A stretch of DNA of 51,402 nucleotides from Alphaproteobacteria bacterium (GCA_030433005.1 JAUILQ010000041.1:1-51402); one strand, 5' to 3'; positions 32,299-41,610 are shown, numbered from the stretch's first letter. Numbers and translations: made by a program. Notes: a model not told the origin generated them from the letters alone.

Positions 32299-33207
32299 TC
32301 AGCGCCGGACCAGCGTGCCGATGCCGCGGTCGGTGAAGATCTCGAGCAACATCGCGTGCGGCACGCGGCCGTCCAGGATGACCGCTGCCTCGACGCCCTC
32401 GCCGACCGCCTGAACGCAGGTCTCCAGCTTCGGAATCATGCCGCCGGAGATGGTGCCGTCGGCCTGCAGCTGCTGGACCTCCTCGACCGTCAGGTCGGTC
32501 AGCAGCCGTCCCTCCTTGTCGAGCACGCCGGAAACGTCGGTCAGCAGCAGCAGGCGGGTCGCGCCGACCGCGCCGGCGATCGCGCCGGCCACGGTGTCGG
32601 CGTTGATGTTGTAGGTCTCGCCGCCGCTGCCCACGCCGATCGGCGCGATCACCGGGATCATGCCGGCCTGCTGCAGGTTCTCCAGGACCTGCGGATTGAC
32701 GTGGCGCGGCTCGCCGACGAAGCCGAGGTCCAGGATCTTCTCTATGTTGCTGTCGGGGTCGCGTTTGGTGCGGCGCAGCTTGCGCGCCTGGATCAGGCCG
32801 CCGTCCTTGCCCGAGACGCCGATGGCCGTGCCGCCGGCGCCGTTGATCGCGGCGACGATCGACTTGTTGATCGAGCCGGACAGGACCATCTCGACGACGT
32901 CGACGGTCTCGGCGTCGGTTACGCGCAGCCCGTCGATGAACTCGCTCTTGACCGCCAGGCGCTTGAGCATCTCGCCGATCTGCGGGCCGCCGCCGTGGAC
33001 CACGATCGGGTTGACCCCGACCTGGCGCAGCAGCACGACGTCGCGCGCGAAGACCTCCGCCAGCTTGCTGTCGCCCATGGCGTGACCGCCGTACTTGATG
33101 ACCACGTTCTTGCCGGCGTAGCGCCGCATGAACGGCAGCGCCTCGGTGATGGTCTCCGCGGTGCGCAGCCAGTTCTTGGTTTCCGAGATGTTGCGATGCG
33201 CGGCCAT
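32299..33207 (-). CDS. argB: Acetylglutamate kinase
   Basis: A 302-residue kinase that phosphorylates N-acetylglutamate in arginine synthesis. Landmarks: [15 protein letters not shown] for the ATP-binding Lys/Gly loop, [48 protein letters not shown], and [35 protein letters not shown]. The N-terminal extension of about 30 residues is normal for arginine-inhibited forms. Start ATG 33207 has GGGGGAGAGGAAACC upstream. Last gene of the rpmH-to-argB minus-strand run, and probably co-transcribed with the unknown gene 107 bp upstream. Confidence 0.96.
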   Translation of the reverse strand: MAAHRNISETKNWLRTAETITEALPFMRRYAGKNVVIKYGGHAMGDSKLAEVFARDVVLLRQVGVNPIVVHGGGPQIGEMLKRLAVKSEFIDGLRVTDAETVDVVEMVLSGSINKSIVAAINGAGGTAIGVSGKDGGLIQARKLRRTKRDPDSNIEKILDLGFVGEPRHVNPQVLENLQQAGMIPVIAPIGVGSGGETYNINADTVAGAIAGAVGATRLLLLTDVSGVLDKEGRLLTDLTVEEVQQLQADGTISGGMIPKLETCVQAVGEGVEAAVILDGRVPHAMLLEIFTDRGIGTLVRR

Positions 33208-33314
33208 GGTTTCCTCTCCCCCGGGTGGGCGTCGCCGGGAGGGCCTCTGCGGGCGGGCGTCTCCGGTCGCGGGGCACCATAGAGCAGAACGCCCGGCGAC
33301 GGAATCGCCCGCGG

Positions 33315-34226
33315 TCAATCCGCCGCCGGCCCGGGCCCCGGGACCCCGCCTTCCGCGACCCCGCCCTCCGCTATCCGGGACGGGGCGTGCAAGGCGAGAT
33401 AGTCCCGGACCCGGGCGTCCCGCCAGGCCGTGTCGCCCGCCGCACCCGCGGCGCGCGCGCGTCGGCAGGCCTCGAGCGCGGCCTCCCGGCCCGCCGGCGC
33501 CGCACCGCCGAGCGCCGAGCGGGCACGCGCCTGCAGGGCCTCGACGAGCTCCGCCGGGGGCGGCGGGCCCTCGGCCAGCCAGGCTTCGGACGGCGCGAAG
33601 CCGTCGCGGCGCAGCAGGTCGATCATGTAGTCGGTCGCCGACTGCAGGCGCGGCGCCGCCCCCGGGACCTGGGAGATGAGCGGCAGCAGCGGCGCCAGCT
33701 CCGGCAGGGCGTGGTTGGCGAACAGGCGTGCGCCCCAGTAGCGCGCGGCGACCTCCGCGAAGTGCCCCGGTCCGCGGATCGCCTCGAAGCCGGACTCCGC
33801 CAGCGGCAGGATCTCGACCTTCGGCTTGGTCACGGTCACGGTGTCGTTGGCGACGTCGACATAGAGGCCGCCGAACTGCAGGGCGTTCTGGAAGTAGCGG
33901 CCGCGCAGCGCGCCCCAGATCGGCCGGACCGTGCCGCCCGCCGCGATGAAGCGCCGGATCGCGCGCTCCGGCGCGCCCCCGCCCTCCGCCAGGCGGGCGC
34001 GCAGGCGGGAACCGACGTCCTCGGTGATCGGCTGGCAGCGGCCGAAGGGATAGGCACGGCCGGCGACGGGACCGAGCCGCGGTGCCAGGGCGGCATCGGT
34101 CTCGGCGCGCAGGGCACGCAGCAGCCCGGCCAGCGGCTCGCGCAGCGGCGCCAGGTGCCGGGCCGTCAGCTCGGCCTGGCGGCGCGTCACCGGCGCCGGT
34201 TGCTGCGGCAGCGGGGCGGCTGTCAT
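33315..34226 (-). CDS. Uncharacterised protein between engB and argB
   Basis: A 303-residue protein I cannot assign. It is soluble, with an Arg/Ala/Leu-rich helical N-terminus, a more structured middle ([65 protein letters not shown], quoted in part as [19 protein letters not shown]), and a helical C-terminus that ends in Gly/Pro repeats. The middle block looks conserved enough to mark a real domain. Third-codon GC is high. It sits in the yidC-engB-argB run, 40 bp after engB. Its role is unknown. Confidence 0.68.
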   Translation of the reverse strand: MTAAPLPQQPAPVTRRQAELTARHLAPLREPLAGLLRALRAETDAALAPRLGPVAGRAYPFGRCQPITEDVGSRLRARLAEGGGAPERAIRRFIAAGGTVRPIWGALRGRYFQNALQFGGLYVDVANDTVTVTKPKVEILPLAESGFEAIRGPGHFAEVAARYWGARLFANHALPELAPLLPLISQVPGAAPRLQSATDYMIDLLRRDGFAPSEAWLAEGPPPPAELVEALQARARSALGGAAPAGREAALEACRRARAAGAAGDTAWRDARVRDYLALHAPSRIAEGGVAEGGVPGPGPAAD

Positions 34227-34266
34227 TTGCGTCCCTAGGCGACGTGGGCCGCGGCCGGGGCGGCGC

Positions 34267-34914
34267 TCATTCCGCGCCGGCAGGCAGCGCCAGCGTCGCC
34301 AGCTCGGCGCGCAGCTCGGCGATGCCTATGCCGGTCTCGGCACTGGTCACGGCGACGGTCGGATGGGCGGCGACGTGACGCGCCAGCTCTTGCGCGGCCG
34401 CGGCGGCGCAGGCCTCGACCTCGGCGGGCCTCGGCTTGTCGGCCTTGGTCAGCACGACCTGATAGGAGACCGCCGCCTTGTCGAGCGCGCGCATGACCTC
34501 GCGGTCGCTGTCTTTGATGCCGTGACGCGAGTCGATCAGCAGCAGCACACGGCGAAGCTGCGGCCGGCCCTTGAGGTAGGCGCGCGTCAGGCCGGTCCAG
34601 AGCGCGATGTCCTGCTTGGGCGCCTTGGCGTAGCCGTAGCCCGGCAGGTCGGCCAGCATCAGACGGCCGGCGAGGTCGAAGAAGATCAGCTGGCGCGTGC
34701 GGCCGGGCGTGTTGGAGGCGCGGGCCAGCGTCCTGCGCCCGGTCAGCGCGTTGACCAGGCTCGACTTGCCGACGTTGGAACGGCCGGCGAAGGCGATCTC
34801 TGGCTGCGCCGAGGCCGGCACGTCCTCCGGCCGGACGCCGGCCATGACGAAGTCGCAGCGCTGGGCGAACAGCTTGCGGCCGGCCTCCAGTTCCGCCTCG
34901 GAGGCGCCGGACAT
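34267..34914 (-). CDS. engB: Ribosome biogenesis GTPase EngB (YihA/YsxC)
   Basis: A 215-residue GTPase of the TrmE-Era family required for assembly of the large ribosomal subunit. G1 FAGRSNVGKSSLVNALTG, G2 region NTPGRTRQLIFF, G3 DLPGYGYAKA, G4 VLTKADK and G5 SAETGIG are complete. ATG 34914 lies six bases after the yidC stop, so both are translated from the same message. The order yidC-engB-...-argB is standard in alphaproteobacteria. Confidence 0.95.
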   Translation of the reverse strand: MSGASEAELEAGRKLFAQRCDFVMAGVRPEDVPASAQPEIAFAGRSNVGKSSLVNALTGRRTLARASNTPGRTRQLIFFDLAGRLMLADLPGYGYAKAPKQDIALWTGLTRAYLKGRPQLRRVLLLIDSRHGIKDSDREVMRALDKAAVSYQVVLTKADKPRPAEVEACAAAAAQELARHVAAHPTVAVTSAETGIGIAELRAELATLALPAGAE

Positions 34915-34920
34915 GCCCGG

Positions 34921-37092
34921 CTACTTCGCCTTGCTGCGGCTGCGGCCGCGCGACCGCGCGCCGCCCTTGCGGGCCCGCGGCTTGGCGCCGCCGCCGCCGG
35001 ACGCCGCGGCCTTCTTCGCCGTGCCGCCGCCCGCGCTCGAGCCAGTCCCCGAGCCCGAACCCGAGCCCGAATCCGAGCCCGAATCCGAGACGGCCTCCGC
35101 ATCGTTCGCCGGCTCCCCGGCAGGATCGCCGGCGGCCTCGCCGGCGCTCCGGGCTTCGGCCGTGCCGGCGCCCGCCGCCGCGGTCGCCTTGGCCTTGCCC
35201 TTGCCCTTCTTGCCGCCGGCGGGCTTGGCCGAGCCGGCGGCCGGCTCGTCGTCGCCGTTCGAGCCGCCCTCCTTGGCGGTCTTCGAGGACGCGCGCGTGC
35301 CCGCCTTGGGGTTGGGCAGGAAATCCTGCTTGCCGCCGAAGGGCACGCCCTGGCGCTTCATGATCACCGCCTGCTGGATCACCGACAGCAGGTTGTTCCA
35401 GGTCCAGTAGATCACCAGGCCGGCCGGGAAGCTGGCCAGCAGGAAGGTGAAGATGATCGGCATGAAGGTGAAGATCTTCGCCTGCATGGGATCGGCCGGC
35501 TGTGGGTTCAGCCGCTGCTGGATGAACATCGTGAGGCCCATCAGCAGGGGCCAGACGCCGAGGTTGACGATGTCCAGCGCGCCGAGCTCCGGACGGGCCC
35601 AGGGCAGCAGCCCGAAGAGGTTCAGGACCGTCGTCGGGTCGGGCGCCGAGAGGTCCTGGATCCAGCCGAAGAAGGGCGCGTGGCGCATCTCCAGCGTGAC
35701 GAACAACACCTTGTAGAGCGCGAAGAACACCGGGATCTGCACGAGCACCGGCAGGCAGCCGCTGATCGGGTTGGCCCCTTCGCGCTTGTAGAGGCCCATG
35801 ACCTCCTGGTTGAGCCGCTGCTTGTCGTCGCTGAAGCGCTCGCGCAGCTTGACGATCTCGGGCTGCAGCTTCCGCATCTTCGCCATCGACTTGTAGGACT
35901 TGTTGGCGAGCGGGAAGAACAGCAGCTTGATGCCGACGGTCAGCACCAGGATGGCGACGCCGAAGTTGCCGATCACGCTGTGCAGCCAGTGCAGGGCCAG
36001 GAAGATCGGCTTGGTCAGGAAGTAGAACCAGCCGAAGTCGACCGCCAGGTCGAACTTCTCGATGCCGAAGCGATCGGCGTACTCGTCGAGCAGGGTCACC
36101 CGCTTGGCGCCGGCGAACAGCCGGCTGGTGGTCTCCAGCGTGCCGCCGTCGGCGACCGTCTGCATGTCGTAGAGGTAGTCGGCCTGGTACTTGGGCAGCC
36201 CGCCGGCGCCGCCGCTCGACACGAAGCGCGCCGTCACCGCGCTCTGCTGGTCGGGCACCAGGGTCGCCATCCAGTACTTGTCGGTGATGCCGATCCAGCC
36301 GCCGGTGCTCTGGTAGGTGATCGGCCCGTCCTCGCGAGCCTCGTCGTAGTCGACCTCCTTCAGCGTCTCGTCGAGCACGCCGATCAGGCCCTCGTGCAGC
36401 AGGTAGAAGCCGCTGGTCTCCGGCGTGCCGGTCCGCGACACCAGGCCGAAGGGTGCGACCGCGAGATCCTCGCCGCTGCGGTTGCGCAGGCGCTGCGTGA
36501 CGGTGAAGAGATAGTCGTCGTCGACCGAGTAGACCTGCTCGAAGACCAGCCCCGCCTCGTTCTCCCAGCTCAGCGTCACCGGGTTGCCGACGCTCAGCGT
36601 CTCGGCGTCGGCCCGCCAGCGGCTGTCGCGGTCGGGCAGTTCGATGCCGTCGGCGCCGGCGACCCAGCCGAACTCGGCGAAGTAGGCGTTCGGCCCGCCC
36701 GCCGGGTTGAGCAGCACGATCTCCGGGCTCTGCGGATCGACGGTCTCATGGTAGCGCTTGAGCACCAGGTCGTCGAGCTTGGCGCCGAGCAGCGAGATCG
36801 AGCCGCTGAGCGCCGGCGTGTCGATGGCGACGCGCGGCGCCGCCTCGATGGCCTGCTCGCGGCTCTGCAGGCCGGCCGCGGCCTGGGAATCGCCGACCGC
36901 GTCGAGCGCCTGGCTGCCGGGCTGCCCGCCCGCCCCGGTACCGCTCGCGCTCGGCCGGGTGTCGACCTCGCCGGCCTGCTGCGTCGCCTCGGGCGGCGGG
37001 GCCGGCTGCTCGAAGAACAGGTTGAAGCCGATCAGAATGGCTACGGAGAGAGCGATCGCCAGAAGCAGATTGCGCTGGTTGTCACCGTCCAT
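34921..37092 (-). CDS. yidC: Membrane protein insertase YidC with long basic tail
   Basis: A 723-residue insertase that works with or without SecYEG. N-terminal anchor (NLLLAIALSVAILIGFNLFF), a large periplasmic domain (to about residue 350), and the five-helix core (FLALHWLHSVIGNFGVAILVLTVGIKLLFFPL, GCLPVLVQIPVFFALYKVLF, FPAGLVIYWTWNNLLSVIQQ) with its conserved Arg-containing groove. Typical length is about 560-610. Here a 128-residue Lys/Arg/Ser/Gly-rich tail has been added, ending RGRSRSKAK and containing a SDSGSDSGSGSGSG run. A basic tail can bind ribosomes, as in mitochondrial Oxa1. Start ATG 37092 precedes the first anchor. It is 10 bp downstream of yidD. Confidence 0.95.
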   Translation of the reverse strand: MDGDNQRNLLLAIALSVAILIGFNLFFEQPAPPPEATQQAGEVDTRPSASGTGAGGQPGSQALDAVGDSQAAAGLQSREQAIEAAPRVAIDTPALSGSISLLGAKLDDLVLKRYHETVDPQSPEIVLLNPAGGPNAYFAEFGWVAGADGIELPDRDSRWRADAETLSVGNPVTLSWENEAGLVFEQVYSVDDDYLFTVTQRLRNRSGEDLAVAPFGLVSRTGTPETSGFYLLHEGLIGVLDETLKEVDYDEAREDGPITYQSTGGWIGITDKYWMATLVPDQQSAVTARFVSSGGAGGLPKYQADYLYDMQTVADGGTLETTSRLFAGAKRVTLLDEYADRFGIEKFDLAVDFGWFYFLTKPIFLALHWLHSVIGNFGVAILVLTVGIKLLFFPLANKSYKSMAKMRKLQPEIVKLRERFSDDKQRLNQEVMGLYKREGANPISGCLPVLVQIPVFFALYKVLFVTLEMRHAPFFGWIQDLSAPDPTTVLNLFGLLPWARPELGALDIVNLGVWPLLMGLTMFIQQRLNPQPADPMQAKIFTFMPIIFTFLLASFPAGLVIYWTWNNLLSVIQQAVIMKRQGVPFGGKQDFLPNPKAGTRASSKTAKEGGSNGDDEPAAGSAKPAGGKKGKGKAKATAAAGAGTAEARSAGEAAGDPAGEPANDAEAVSDSGSDSGSGSGSGTGSSAGGGTAKKAAASGGGGAKPRARKGGARSRGRSRSKAK
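35046..35090. repeat. Simple-sequence repeat in the yidC tail
   Basis: Tandem copies of the 12-base unit GAGCCCGAA(C/T)CC over about 45 bp, encoding the Ser/Gly/Asp run of the YidC tail on the minus strand. Slippage here would add or remove four-residue blocks without a frameshift. Confidence 0.8.
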
Positions 37093-37102
37093 GATTCGTC
37101 TC

Positions 37103-37468
37103 TCAAGCCTTCTGTTCGTAATCGGGCCGCACGCGAGCCGGACGCGCCGTCCCGAGCTTCGCGGCACGGACCCGGTCTGCGGCCGCGCCGCCGGGGCCCG
37201 GCTCGGGGACCGGATCGTAGCCGCTGCCGCCGAGCGGGTGGCAGCGGACGATGCGACGCAGGCCGTAGCCCAGTCCGGCGAGCGGCCCGTGCAGCCGGAT
37301 CGCCTCGATCGCGTACTCGGAGCAGCTCGGCGCGAAGCGGCAGCGCGGCCCGAGCATCGGCGACAGGGTGTAGCGGTAGACCAGGATCGGCAGGATCAGC
37401 AGCGCGCCGAGGCCGCGCCCGAGCGCCCGCAGGGCGGGCGCGGCGATTCCGGCCTGGCGCCCGGTCAC
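37103..37468 (-). CDS. yidD: YidD, membrane protein insertion efficiency factor
   Basis: A 121-residue YidD-family protein. The core LPILVYRYTLSPMLGPRCRFAPSCSEYAIEAIRLHG...RIVRCHPLGGSGYDPVP (CRFAPSCSEYA and RCHPLGGSGYDP are the diagnostic parts) is intact with its three cysteines. A 35-residue Gly/Ala/Arg-rich tail is extra. The start is GTG 37468, overlapping the rnpA stop by GTGA. The frame is open further upstream, but that is rnpA territory. Normal order rnpA-yidD-yidC. Confidence 0.93.
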   Translation of the reverse strand: MTGRQAGIAAPALRALGRGLGALLILPILVYRYTLSPMLGPRCRFAPSCSEYAIEAIRLHGPLAGLGYGLRRIVRCHPLGGSGYDPVPEPGPGGAAADRVRAAKLGTARPARVRPDYEQKA

Positions 37469-37974
37469 GGGCGGCCGTCCTGACGGCCGTCGAGCCCCCC
37501 TTCCGGCCGGGACCGCCGGCCCCGACTGGCGCGGGAAGCCGTGCGCCGCGGTCCCGAGGGCCGCGAGTCCGAAGGCCGGGCGCCCGCGGGACGCGCCGTC
37601 CTGATCTTCTCGAGCGCGGTCTGCAGATCCTGCTCCAGCTCGGCGAAGGGCCGCGCCACGGTCGCGGCCCGTGCGATCAGCACGTAGTCGGTGTCGGGCT
37701 GGCCGGCCTGCGGCAGCCACTGCTCCGCAATCGCGCGCAAACGCCGCCGCGCGCGATTGCGCGCGACCGCGCCGCCGACCTTGCGGCTGGCGGTCAGTCC
37801 GTAGCGGACGCCGGCGCGAGCGTCGTCCGGGTTGCCTCTGCCGTCCGGATCAGCCCCGTCCGGGTCGGGGCGCCGCAGGGCCTGGAGCACCAGACCGGGC
37901 ATCGCCCACTTGCGACCCTGCCCGGCCACCTTGAGGAACTCGCCGCGTTGCTTCAGCCGCTCCACACCGGGCAC
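37465..37974 (-). CDS. rnpA: Ribonuclease P protein component
   Basis: A 169-residue protein subunit of RNase P, which helps the catalytic RNA process the 5' ends of tRNA precursors. LKQRGEFLKVAGQGRKWAMPGLVLQAL begins the domain, and the RNR signature is GLTASRKVGGAVARNRARRRLRAIAEQWL. A 20-residue Pro/Asp/Gly loop (DPDGADPDGRGNPDDARAG) is inserted before the signature, and the C-terminus adds a 55-residue basic tail; both are longer than in E. coli RnpA. Start is GTG 37974, with GTG 37965 as an alternative. It is 14 bp after rpmH. Confidence 0.95.
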   Translation of the reverse strand: MPGVERLKQRGEFLKVAGQGRKWAMPGLVLQALRRPDPDGADPDGRGNPDDARAGVRYGLTASRKVGGAVARNRARRRLRAIAEQWLPQAGQPDTDYVLIARAATVARPFAELEQDLQTALEKIRTARPAGARPSDSRPSGPRRTASRASRGRRSRPEGGLDGRQDGRP

Positions 37975-37988
37975 CGGGCCGAATCCCT

Positions 37989-38123
37989 CTAGGCGGAAAG
38001 GCGCTTGCGGCCCTTGGCGCGACGGCGAGCGATCACCTTGCGGCCGCCGACGGTCGCCATGCGGCTGCGGAAGCCGTGGCGACGCTTGCGGACGAGCACG
38101 CTGGGCTGGTACGTGCGCTTCAC
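37989..38123 (-). CDS. rpmH: Large ribosomal subunit protein bL34
   Basis: A 44-residue ribosomal protein; MKRTYQPS...[15 protein letters not shown]...[18 protein letters not shown] is the whole family signature, length exact. The start is GTG 38123 with GGAG ten bases upstream; longer readings add non-family residues. Transcribed from a strong promoter at 38166-38194. First gene of the rpmH-rnpA-yidD-yidC run. Confidence 0.97.
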   Translation of the reverse strand: MKRTYQPSVLVRKRRHGFRSRMATVGGRKVIARRRAKGRKRLSA

Positions 38124-38165
38124 GTTCTTTACTCCGAAATTCAGGCGTTTCGCGGGTTGCGCGGC

Positions 38166-38194
38166 TGTATAGAAGTGCCGCCGCACGGTGTCAA
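38166..38194 (-). promoter_or_regulatory. Strong rpmH promoter
   Basis: Minus strand TTGACA (38194-38189, 6/6), 17-base spacer, TATACA (38171-38166, 5/6). Predicted start near 38159, giving a 36-base leader to rpmH. This is the clearest housekeeping promoter in the window. Confidence 0.8.
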
Positions 38195-38305
38195 CGCAAA
38201 GCGCCGTGCGCTCCGGGCGCCGCGGCGGGCTACGGCACGGCCGGCGTTGCCGCCGGCGGCCCGTCGCGCCTAGATAGGCGCCGGAGCCGCAGGCGGAAGG
38301 ACAGC

Positions 38306-39847
38306 ATGGCCGAGACCGATCAGTCGGCGCCCCGGGCGCAGGAGGCCGCGGCGCCCCGGGGCGCGGCGCACCAGGCCGAGACGCGCGGATCCGGGCCGCT
38401 GCACGCCGACCTCTGCGTCGTCGGCGCCGGTGCCGCCGGCCTCTCGGTCGCCGCGGCCGCCAGCCAGCTCGGCGCCCGGGTCGTGCTGGTCGAGTCCGGG
38501 CGCATGGGCGGCGACTGCCTCAACGTCGGCTGCGTGCCCTCGAAGGCCCTGCTCGCCGCCGCCCGCGCGGCCGCCGTCGGCGAACGGGCCACGGCGCTCG
38601 GCGTGCGCTACGCGCCGCCGGAAATCGACTTCGCCGCCGTCATGGCCCATGTCCGCGGCGTCGTCGAGCGACTGGCGCCGCTCGATTCCGAGGCCCGCTT
38701 CCGGGCCATGGGCGTGACGCTGCTGCGCGGCCGGGCCCGCTTTCTCGACCGGCGCAGCCTCGCCGTCGAGGACGAGGCGGGCGGACAGAGCCGGGTGCGC
38801 GCCCGCCGCTTCGTGCTGGCCACCGGCTCGCGGCCGCGCATCCCCGAGGTGCGGGGCCTCGAGGGCCTGCCCTACCTGACCAACGAGACGGTCTTCGACC
38901 TGGAGGCCCTGCCGCAGCGCCTGCTGGTGCTCGGCGGCGGCGCCGTCGGCTGCGAGCTGGGCCAGGCCTTCCGCCGGCTCGGCGCCGCGGTCGCCATCGT
39001 CGAGCGGGAGCGGCTGCTCGCCGGCGAGGACCCCGAGCTGGTCGAGCCGCTGCGCCGGCGGTTGCGCGCCGAGGGCGTCGAGCTGCACGAGGGCGCAGGG
39101 GTCGCGGCCGCCGAGCCGGTCCCCGGAGGACACGGGCTGCGGCTGCGGCTCGCCGGCGACGGCGGTGCCGCGAGCCTCGACGGCAGCCACCTGCTGGTCG
39201 CGGCCGGGCGCCGCCTCGAGCTCGACGGACTGGCGCTCGATGCCGCCGGGATCGAGACGCGCGACGGGCGGCTCGTGCTGGACCGCCGCCTGCGCACCAG
39301 CAACCGCCGCGTCTTCGCCGCCGGCGACGCGGCAGGCGGTCCCTTCCTGACCCATCTGGCGGGCCACGACGCCGGCGTCGTCGTCAAGAACGCCCTGTTC
39401 CGGCTGCCGGCGCGGCGCGAAGGCCGCGCCGTGCCGCGGGCGGTCTACGGCGAGCCGGAGCTGGCCCAGGTCGGCCTGACCGAGGCCGAGGCCCGTGCGC
39501 AGGGCCAGCGCATCGAGATCCTGCGCAGCAGCCTGTTCGACAACGACCGCGCCCACTGCGAGGGCGAGACGGACGCGCTGGAGACCGGCGGCCTGGTCAA
39601 GGTCGTCGTCTCGCCGGGCGGCCGTGTGCTCGGCGCCGGCATCGCGGCGCCCCACGCCGGCGAGCTGATCCTGCCCTGGACCCTGGCGGTGCGGCGAGGC
39701 CTGCGGGTCACCGCCATCGCCGAGGCCATCGTGCCCTACCCGACGCGCTCGGAGGCGAGCCGCCGCGCGGCCGCCGGCTACCTGCTGCCGCGCCTGGTCG
39801 CCGAGCGCACCCGCCGCCTGGTCCGACTGCTGGCGCGGCTCGGCTAG
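38306..39847 (+). CDS. MerA-like pyridine nucleotide-disulfide oxidoreductase
   Basis: A 513-residue FAD enzyme of the lipoamide dehydrogenase/mercuric reductase family. FAD-binding [22 protein letters not shown] starts at about residue 32 after a disordered lead; the redox pair is in [13 protein letters not shown]; the NAD site is [24 protein letters not shown] site 2 is [10 protein letters not shown]. The C-terminal His-x-x-x-x-Glu active-site pair of lipoamide dehydrogenase is altered ([14 protein letters not shown] has Tyr-Pro in place of the usual His), so neither lipoamide nor Hg(II) is a safe substrate. ATG 38306 follows AGGCGGAAGG. Divergent from rpmH. Confidence 0.87.
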   Translation: MAETDQSAPRAQEAAAPRGAAHQAETRGSGPLHADLCVVGAGAAGLSVAAAASQLGARVVLVESGRMGGDCLNVGCVPSKALLAAARAAAVGERATALGVRYAPPEIDFAAVMAHVRGVVERLAPLDSEARFRAMGVTLLRGRARFLDRRSLAVEDEAGGQSRVRARRFVLATGSRPRIPEVRGLEGLPYLTNETVFDLEALPQRLLVLGGGAVGCELGQAFRRLGAAVAIVERERLLAGEDPELVEPLRRRLRAEGVELHEGAGVAAAEPVPGGHGLRLRLAGDGGAASLDGSHLLVAAGRRLELDGLALDAAGIETRDGRLVLDRRLRTSNRRVFAAGDAAGGPFLTHLAGHDAGVVVKNALFRLPARREGRAVPRAVYGEPELAQVGLTEAEARAQGQRIEILRSSLFDNDRAHCEGETDALETGGLVKVVVSPGGRVLGAGIAAPHAGELILPWTLAVRRGLRVTAIAEAIVPYPTRSEASRRAAAGYLLPRLVAERTRRLVRLLARLG

Positions 39848-40099
39848 CCCGCCGGCGGCTGACGCCGGCTCACACAGACTTGAGCGGCCGGCAGCCGCCG
39901 TGACTGGTGCCCCGCCGCGGTCGCGCCGCGCTCCGGAGCGGCAGGACGGGCATGCCGCCCGGCCGCGGCGGCCGGTCCGGCGAGGCCGCGAAAGGCTCCG
40001 ACAAACTTCCAACCGTTTGAATCGCGTCGCTTTCGCAGCCGGTGCCGGCCTTGCGCAGCGCTTCCAGGCGCAGCGGTTTGGCTCTAGACTGCGCGGCCG
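39848..40099. other. Intergenic region upstream of the histidine kinase
   Basis: 252 bp. It starts with a two-level hairpin: outer CGGCGGCTG 39853-39861 with CAGCCGCCG 39892-39900, inner GCCGGC 39864-39869 with GCCGGC 39887-39892. This hairpin may end transcription of the flavoprotein gene. The rest shows no gene and no clear promoter. Confidence 0.35.
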
Positions 40100-41518
40100 A
40101 TGACCCGCGCGAAGCTCGCCATGCCGCCGCCGCTGCGCAGCCTCTCGGCGAAGCTGCTGCTGCTCACCGTGGCCTTCGTCATGGTGGCCGAGGTGCTGAT
40201 CTTCGCGCCCTCGGTCGGACGCTTCCGCGAGACCTACCTGACCCAGCGCCTGGCCAGCGCCCACCTCGCCGTGCTGGCCCTGGAGGGCGCGCCGGACAAG
40301 ATGGTCGACGCCGACCTCGAGGCCCAGCTGCTCAGGCACGTCGGCGCCTACCTCGTCGCGCTCGAGGACCCGCGGATCGGCAAGCGCATGCTGCTGAGCC
40401 TGGACATGCCGCCGCCGATCGACGCCGTCGTCAGCCTGCCGGAAAGCAGCTTCTTCGGCTCGGTCGGCGCCGCCTTCATGACGCTGTTCGGCCCCGGCGA
40501 CCGCGTACTCCGGGTCACCGGCACCTCGCCCGAGGACGGCCTCTCCGTGGTCGAGCTGGTGCTCGACGAGCGACCGATGCGCAACGAGCTGATCAACTTC
40601 GGCTACCGCGTGCTGGCGCTGTCGCTCGCCATCTCGCTGTTCACGGCGGCGCTGATCTACCTGAGCCTGCATCTGCTGCTGGTGCGCCCGCTGCGCCGCA
40701 TGACCGAAAGCATGGTCGCCTTCCGCGACGACCCCGAGAACGCCGAGCGCTTCATCGCGCCCTCGGGGCGCAGCGACGAGGTCGGACTGGCCGAGGCCCA
40801 GCTGCGCGAGATGCAGGAGGCGCTCTGGGCCTCGCTGCACCAGAAGACCCGGCTCGCCGCCGTCGGCGTCGCGGTGACCAAGATCAGCCACGACCTGCGC
40901 AACATGCTGGCCACGGCCTCGCTGGTCTCGGACCGGCTGGCGAGCAGCGCGGACCCGGACGTCAAGCGCTCGGCCGGCACGCTGATGACGACGCTGGACC
41001 GGGCCATCAACCTCTGCCGGCAGACCCTGAACTTCACGCGCGAGGGCCCGGCGGTCCTCGAGCTGTCGAGCTTCGACCTCAGAACCCTGGTCGAGGAGGT
41101 CGGCGGCGAGCTCCCGAGCCCGCTGGCCGGCACCGCGACCTGGGACAATCTGGTCGCCGCCGGCAGCGTCATCGAGGCCGACCGCGACCAGCTCTACCGG
41201 GTCCTCCACAACCTCGGGCTCAACGCGCTGCAGGCCGGCGCCACCAGCGTCCGGATCACCGCCGCGCAGGCGGACGGGCTGCTGACCCTGGAGCTGGCGG
41301 ACAACGGTCCCGGCCTGTCGCCGCGGGCACGCGAGCGGCTGTTCCAGCCCTTCGTCGCCAGCGTCCGCAGCGGCGGTGCCGGGCTCGGCCTGGCGATCGC
41401 CCGGGAGCTCGCGCGCGCCCACGGCGGCGAGCTGGAGCTGCTGCGCAGCGATGCCGCCGGGACCTGCTTCCGGCTGAGCCTGCCGCTCAGCCAGGGCGCG
41501 GTACAGGCGGCCCAGTAG
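40100..41518 (+). CDS. Orphan membrane sensor histidine kinase
   Basis: A 472-residue kinase: membrane helix 1 (about 18-38), a 130-residue periplasmic sensor domain, membrane helix 2 (about 169-193), a HAMP-like segment (VRPLRRMTESMVAFRDDP), a dimerisation domain with phospho-acceptor His264 in ISHDLRNML, and an ATPase domain with N box LHNLGLNALQAG, G1 ADNGPGL and G2 GGAGLGLAIA. The F box is weak. No response regulator gene adjoins it. ATG 40100 is the first start in the frame that includes the complete helix 1. The following small gene has an independent promoter. Confidence 0.9.
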   Translation: MTRAKLAMPPPLRSLSAKLLLLTVAFVMVAEVLIFAPSVGRFRETYLTQRLASAHLAVLALEGAPDKMVDADLEAQLLRHVGAYLVALEDPRIGKRMLLSLDMPPPIDAVVSLPESSFFGSVGAAFMTLFGPGDRVLRVTGTSPEDGLSVVELVLDERPMRNELINFGYRVLALSLAISLFTAALIYLSLHLLLVRPLRRMTESMVAFRDDPENAERFIAPSGRSDEVGLAEAQLREMQEALWASLHQKTRLAAVGVAVTKISHDLRNMLATASLVSDRLASSADPDVKRSAGTLMTTLDRAINLCRQTLNFTREGPAVLELSSFDLRTLVEEVGGELPSPLAGTATWDNLVAAGSVIEADRDQLYRVLHNLGLNALQAGATSVRITAAQADGLLTLELADNGPGLSPRARERLFQPFVASVRSGGAGLGLAIARELARAHGGELELLRSDAAGTCFRLSLPLSQGAVQAAQ

Positions 41519-41540
41519 GCCGGCCTCTTGTACGGCGGGC

Positions 41541-41554
41541 TTGAGCCAGGTCAA
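41541..41554 (+). promoter_or_regulatory. FNR/FixK-type box upstream of the 68-residue membrane protein
   Basis: TTGAG-CCAG-GTCAA, one mismatch from the FNR/FixK/Dnr pattern TTGAY-N4-RTCAA. The -10-like TATCCG at 41577-41582 places the start at 41589, which is 41.5 bp from the box centre, the exact class II geometry. Confidence 0.6.
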
Positions 41555-41576
41555 TGTCGGGCGGCGGGCGCCCTGC

Positions 41577-41582
41577 TATCCG
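41577..41582 (+). promoter_or_regulatory. -10 element of the FNR/FixK-type promoter
   Basis: TATCCG, six bases with 3/6 to TATAAT, at the position expected if the box at 41541 acts as an activator site. Predicted leader to ATG 41611 is 22 bases and includes GGGAGGG. Confidence 0.45.
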
Positions 41583-41610
41583 CGTTCGCACCATCGTCGG
41601 GAGGGCTTGA

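Noticed and set aside
34363..37992. A 1209-residue plus-strand open frame over yidC/rnpA
   Set aside because: It lies antisense to the well-supported engB-yidC-yidD-rnpA genes and shows no recognisable domain.
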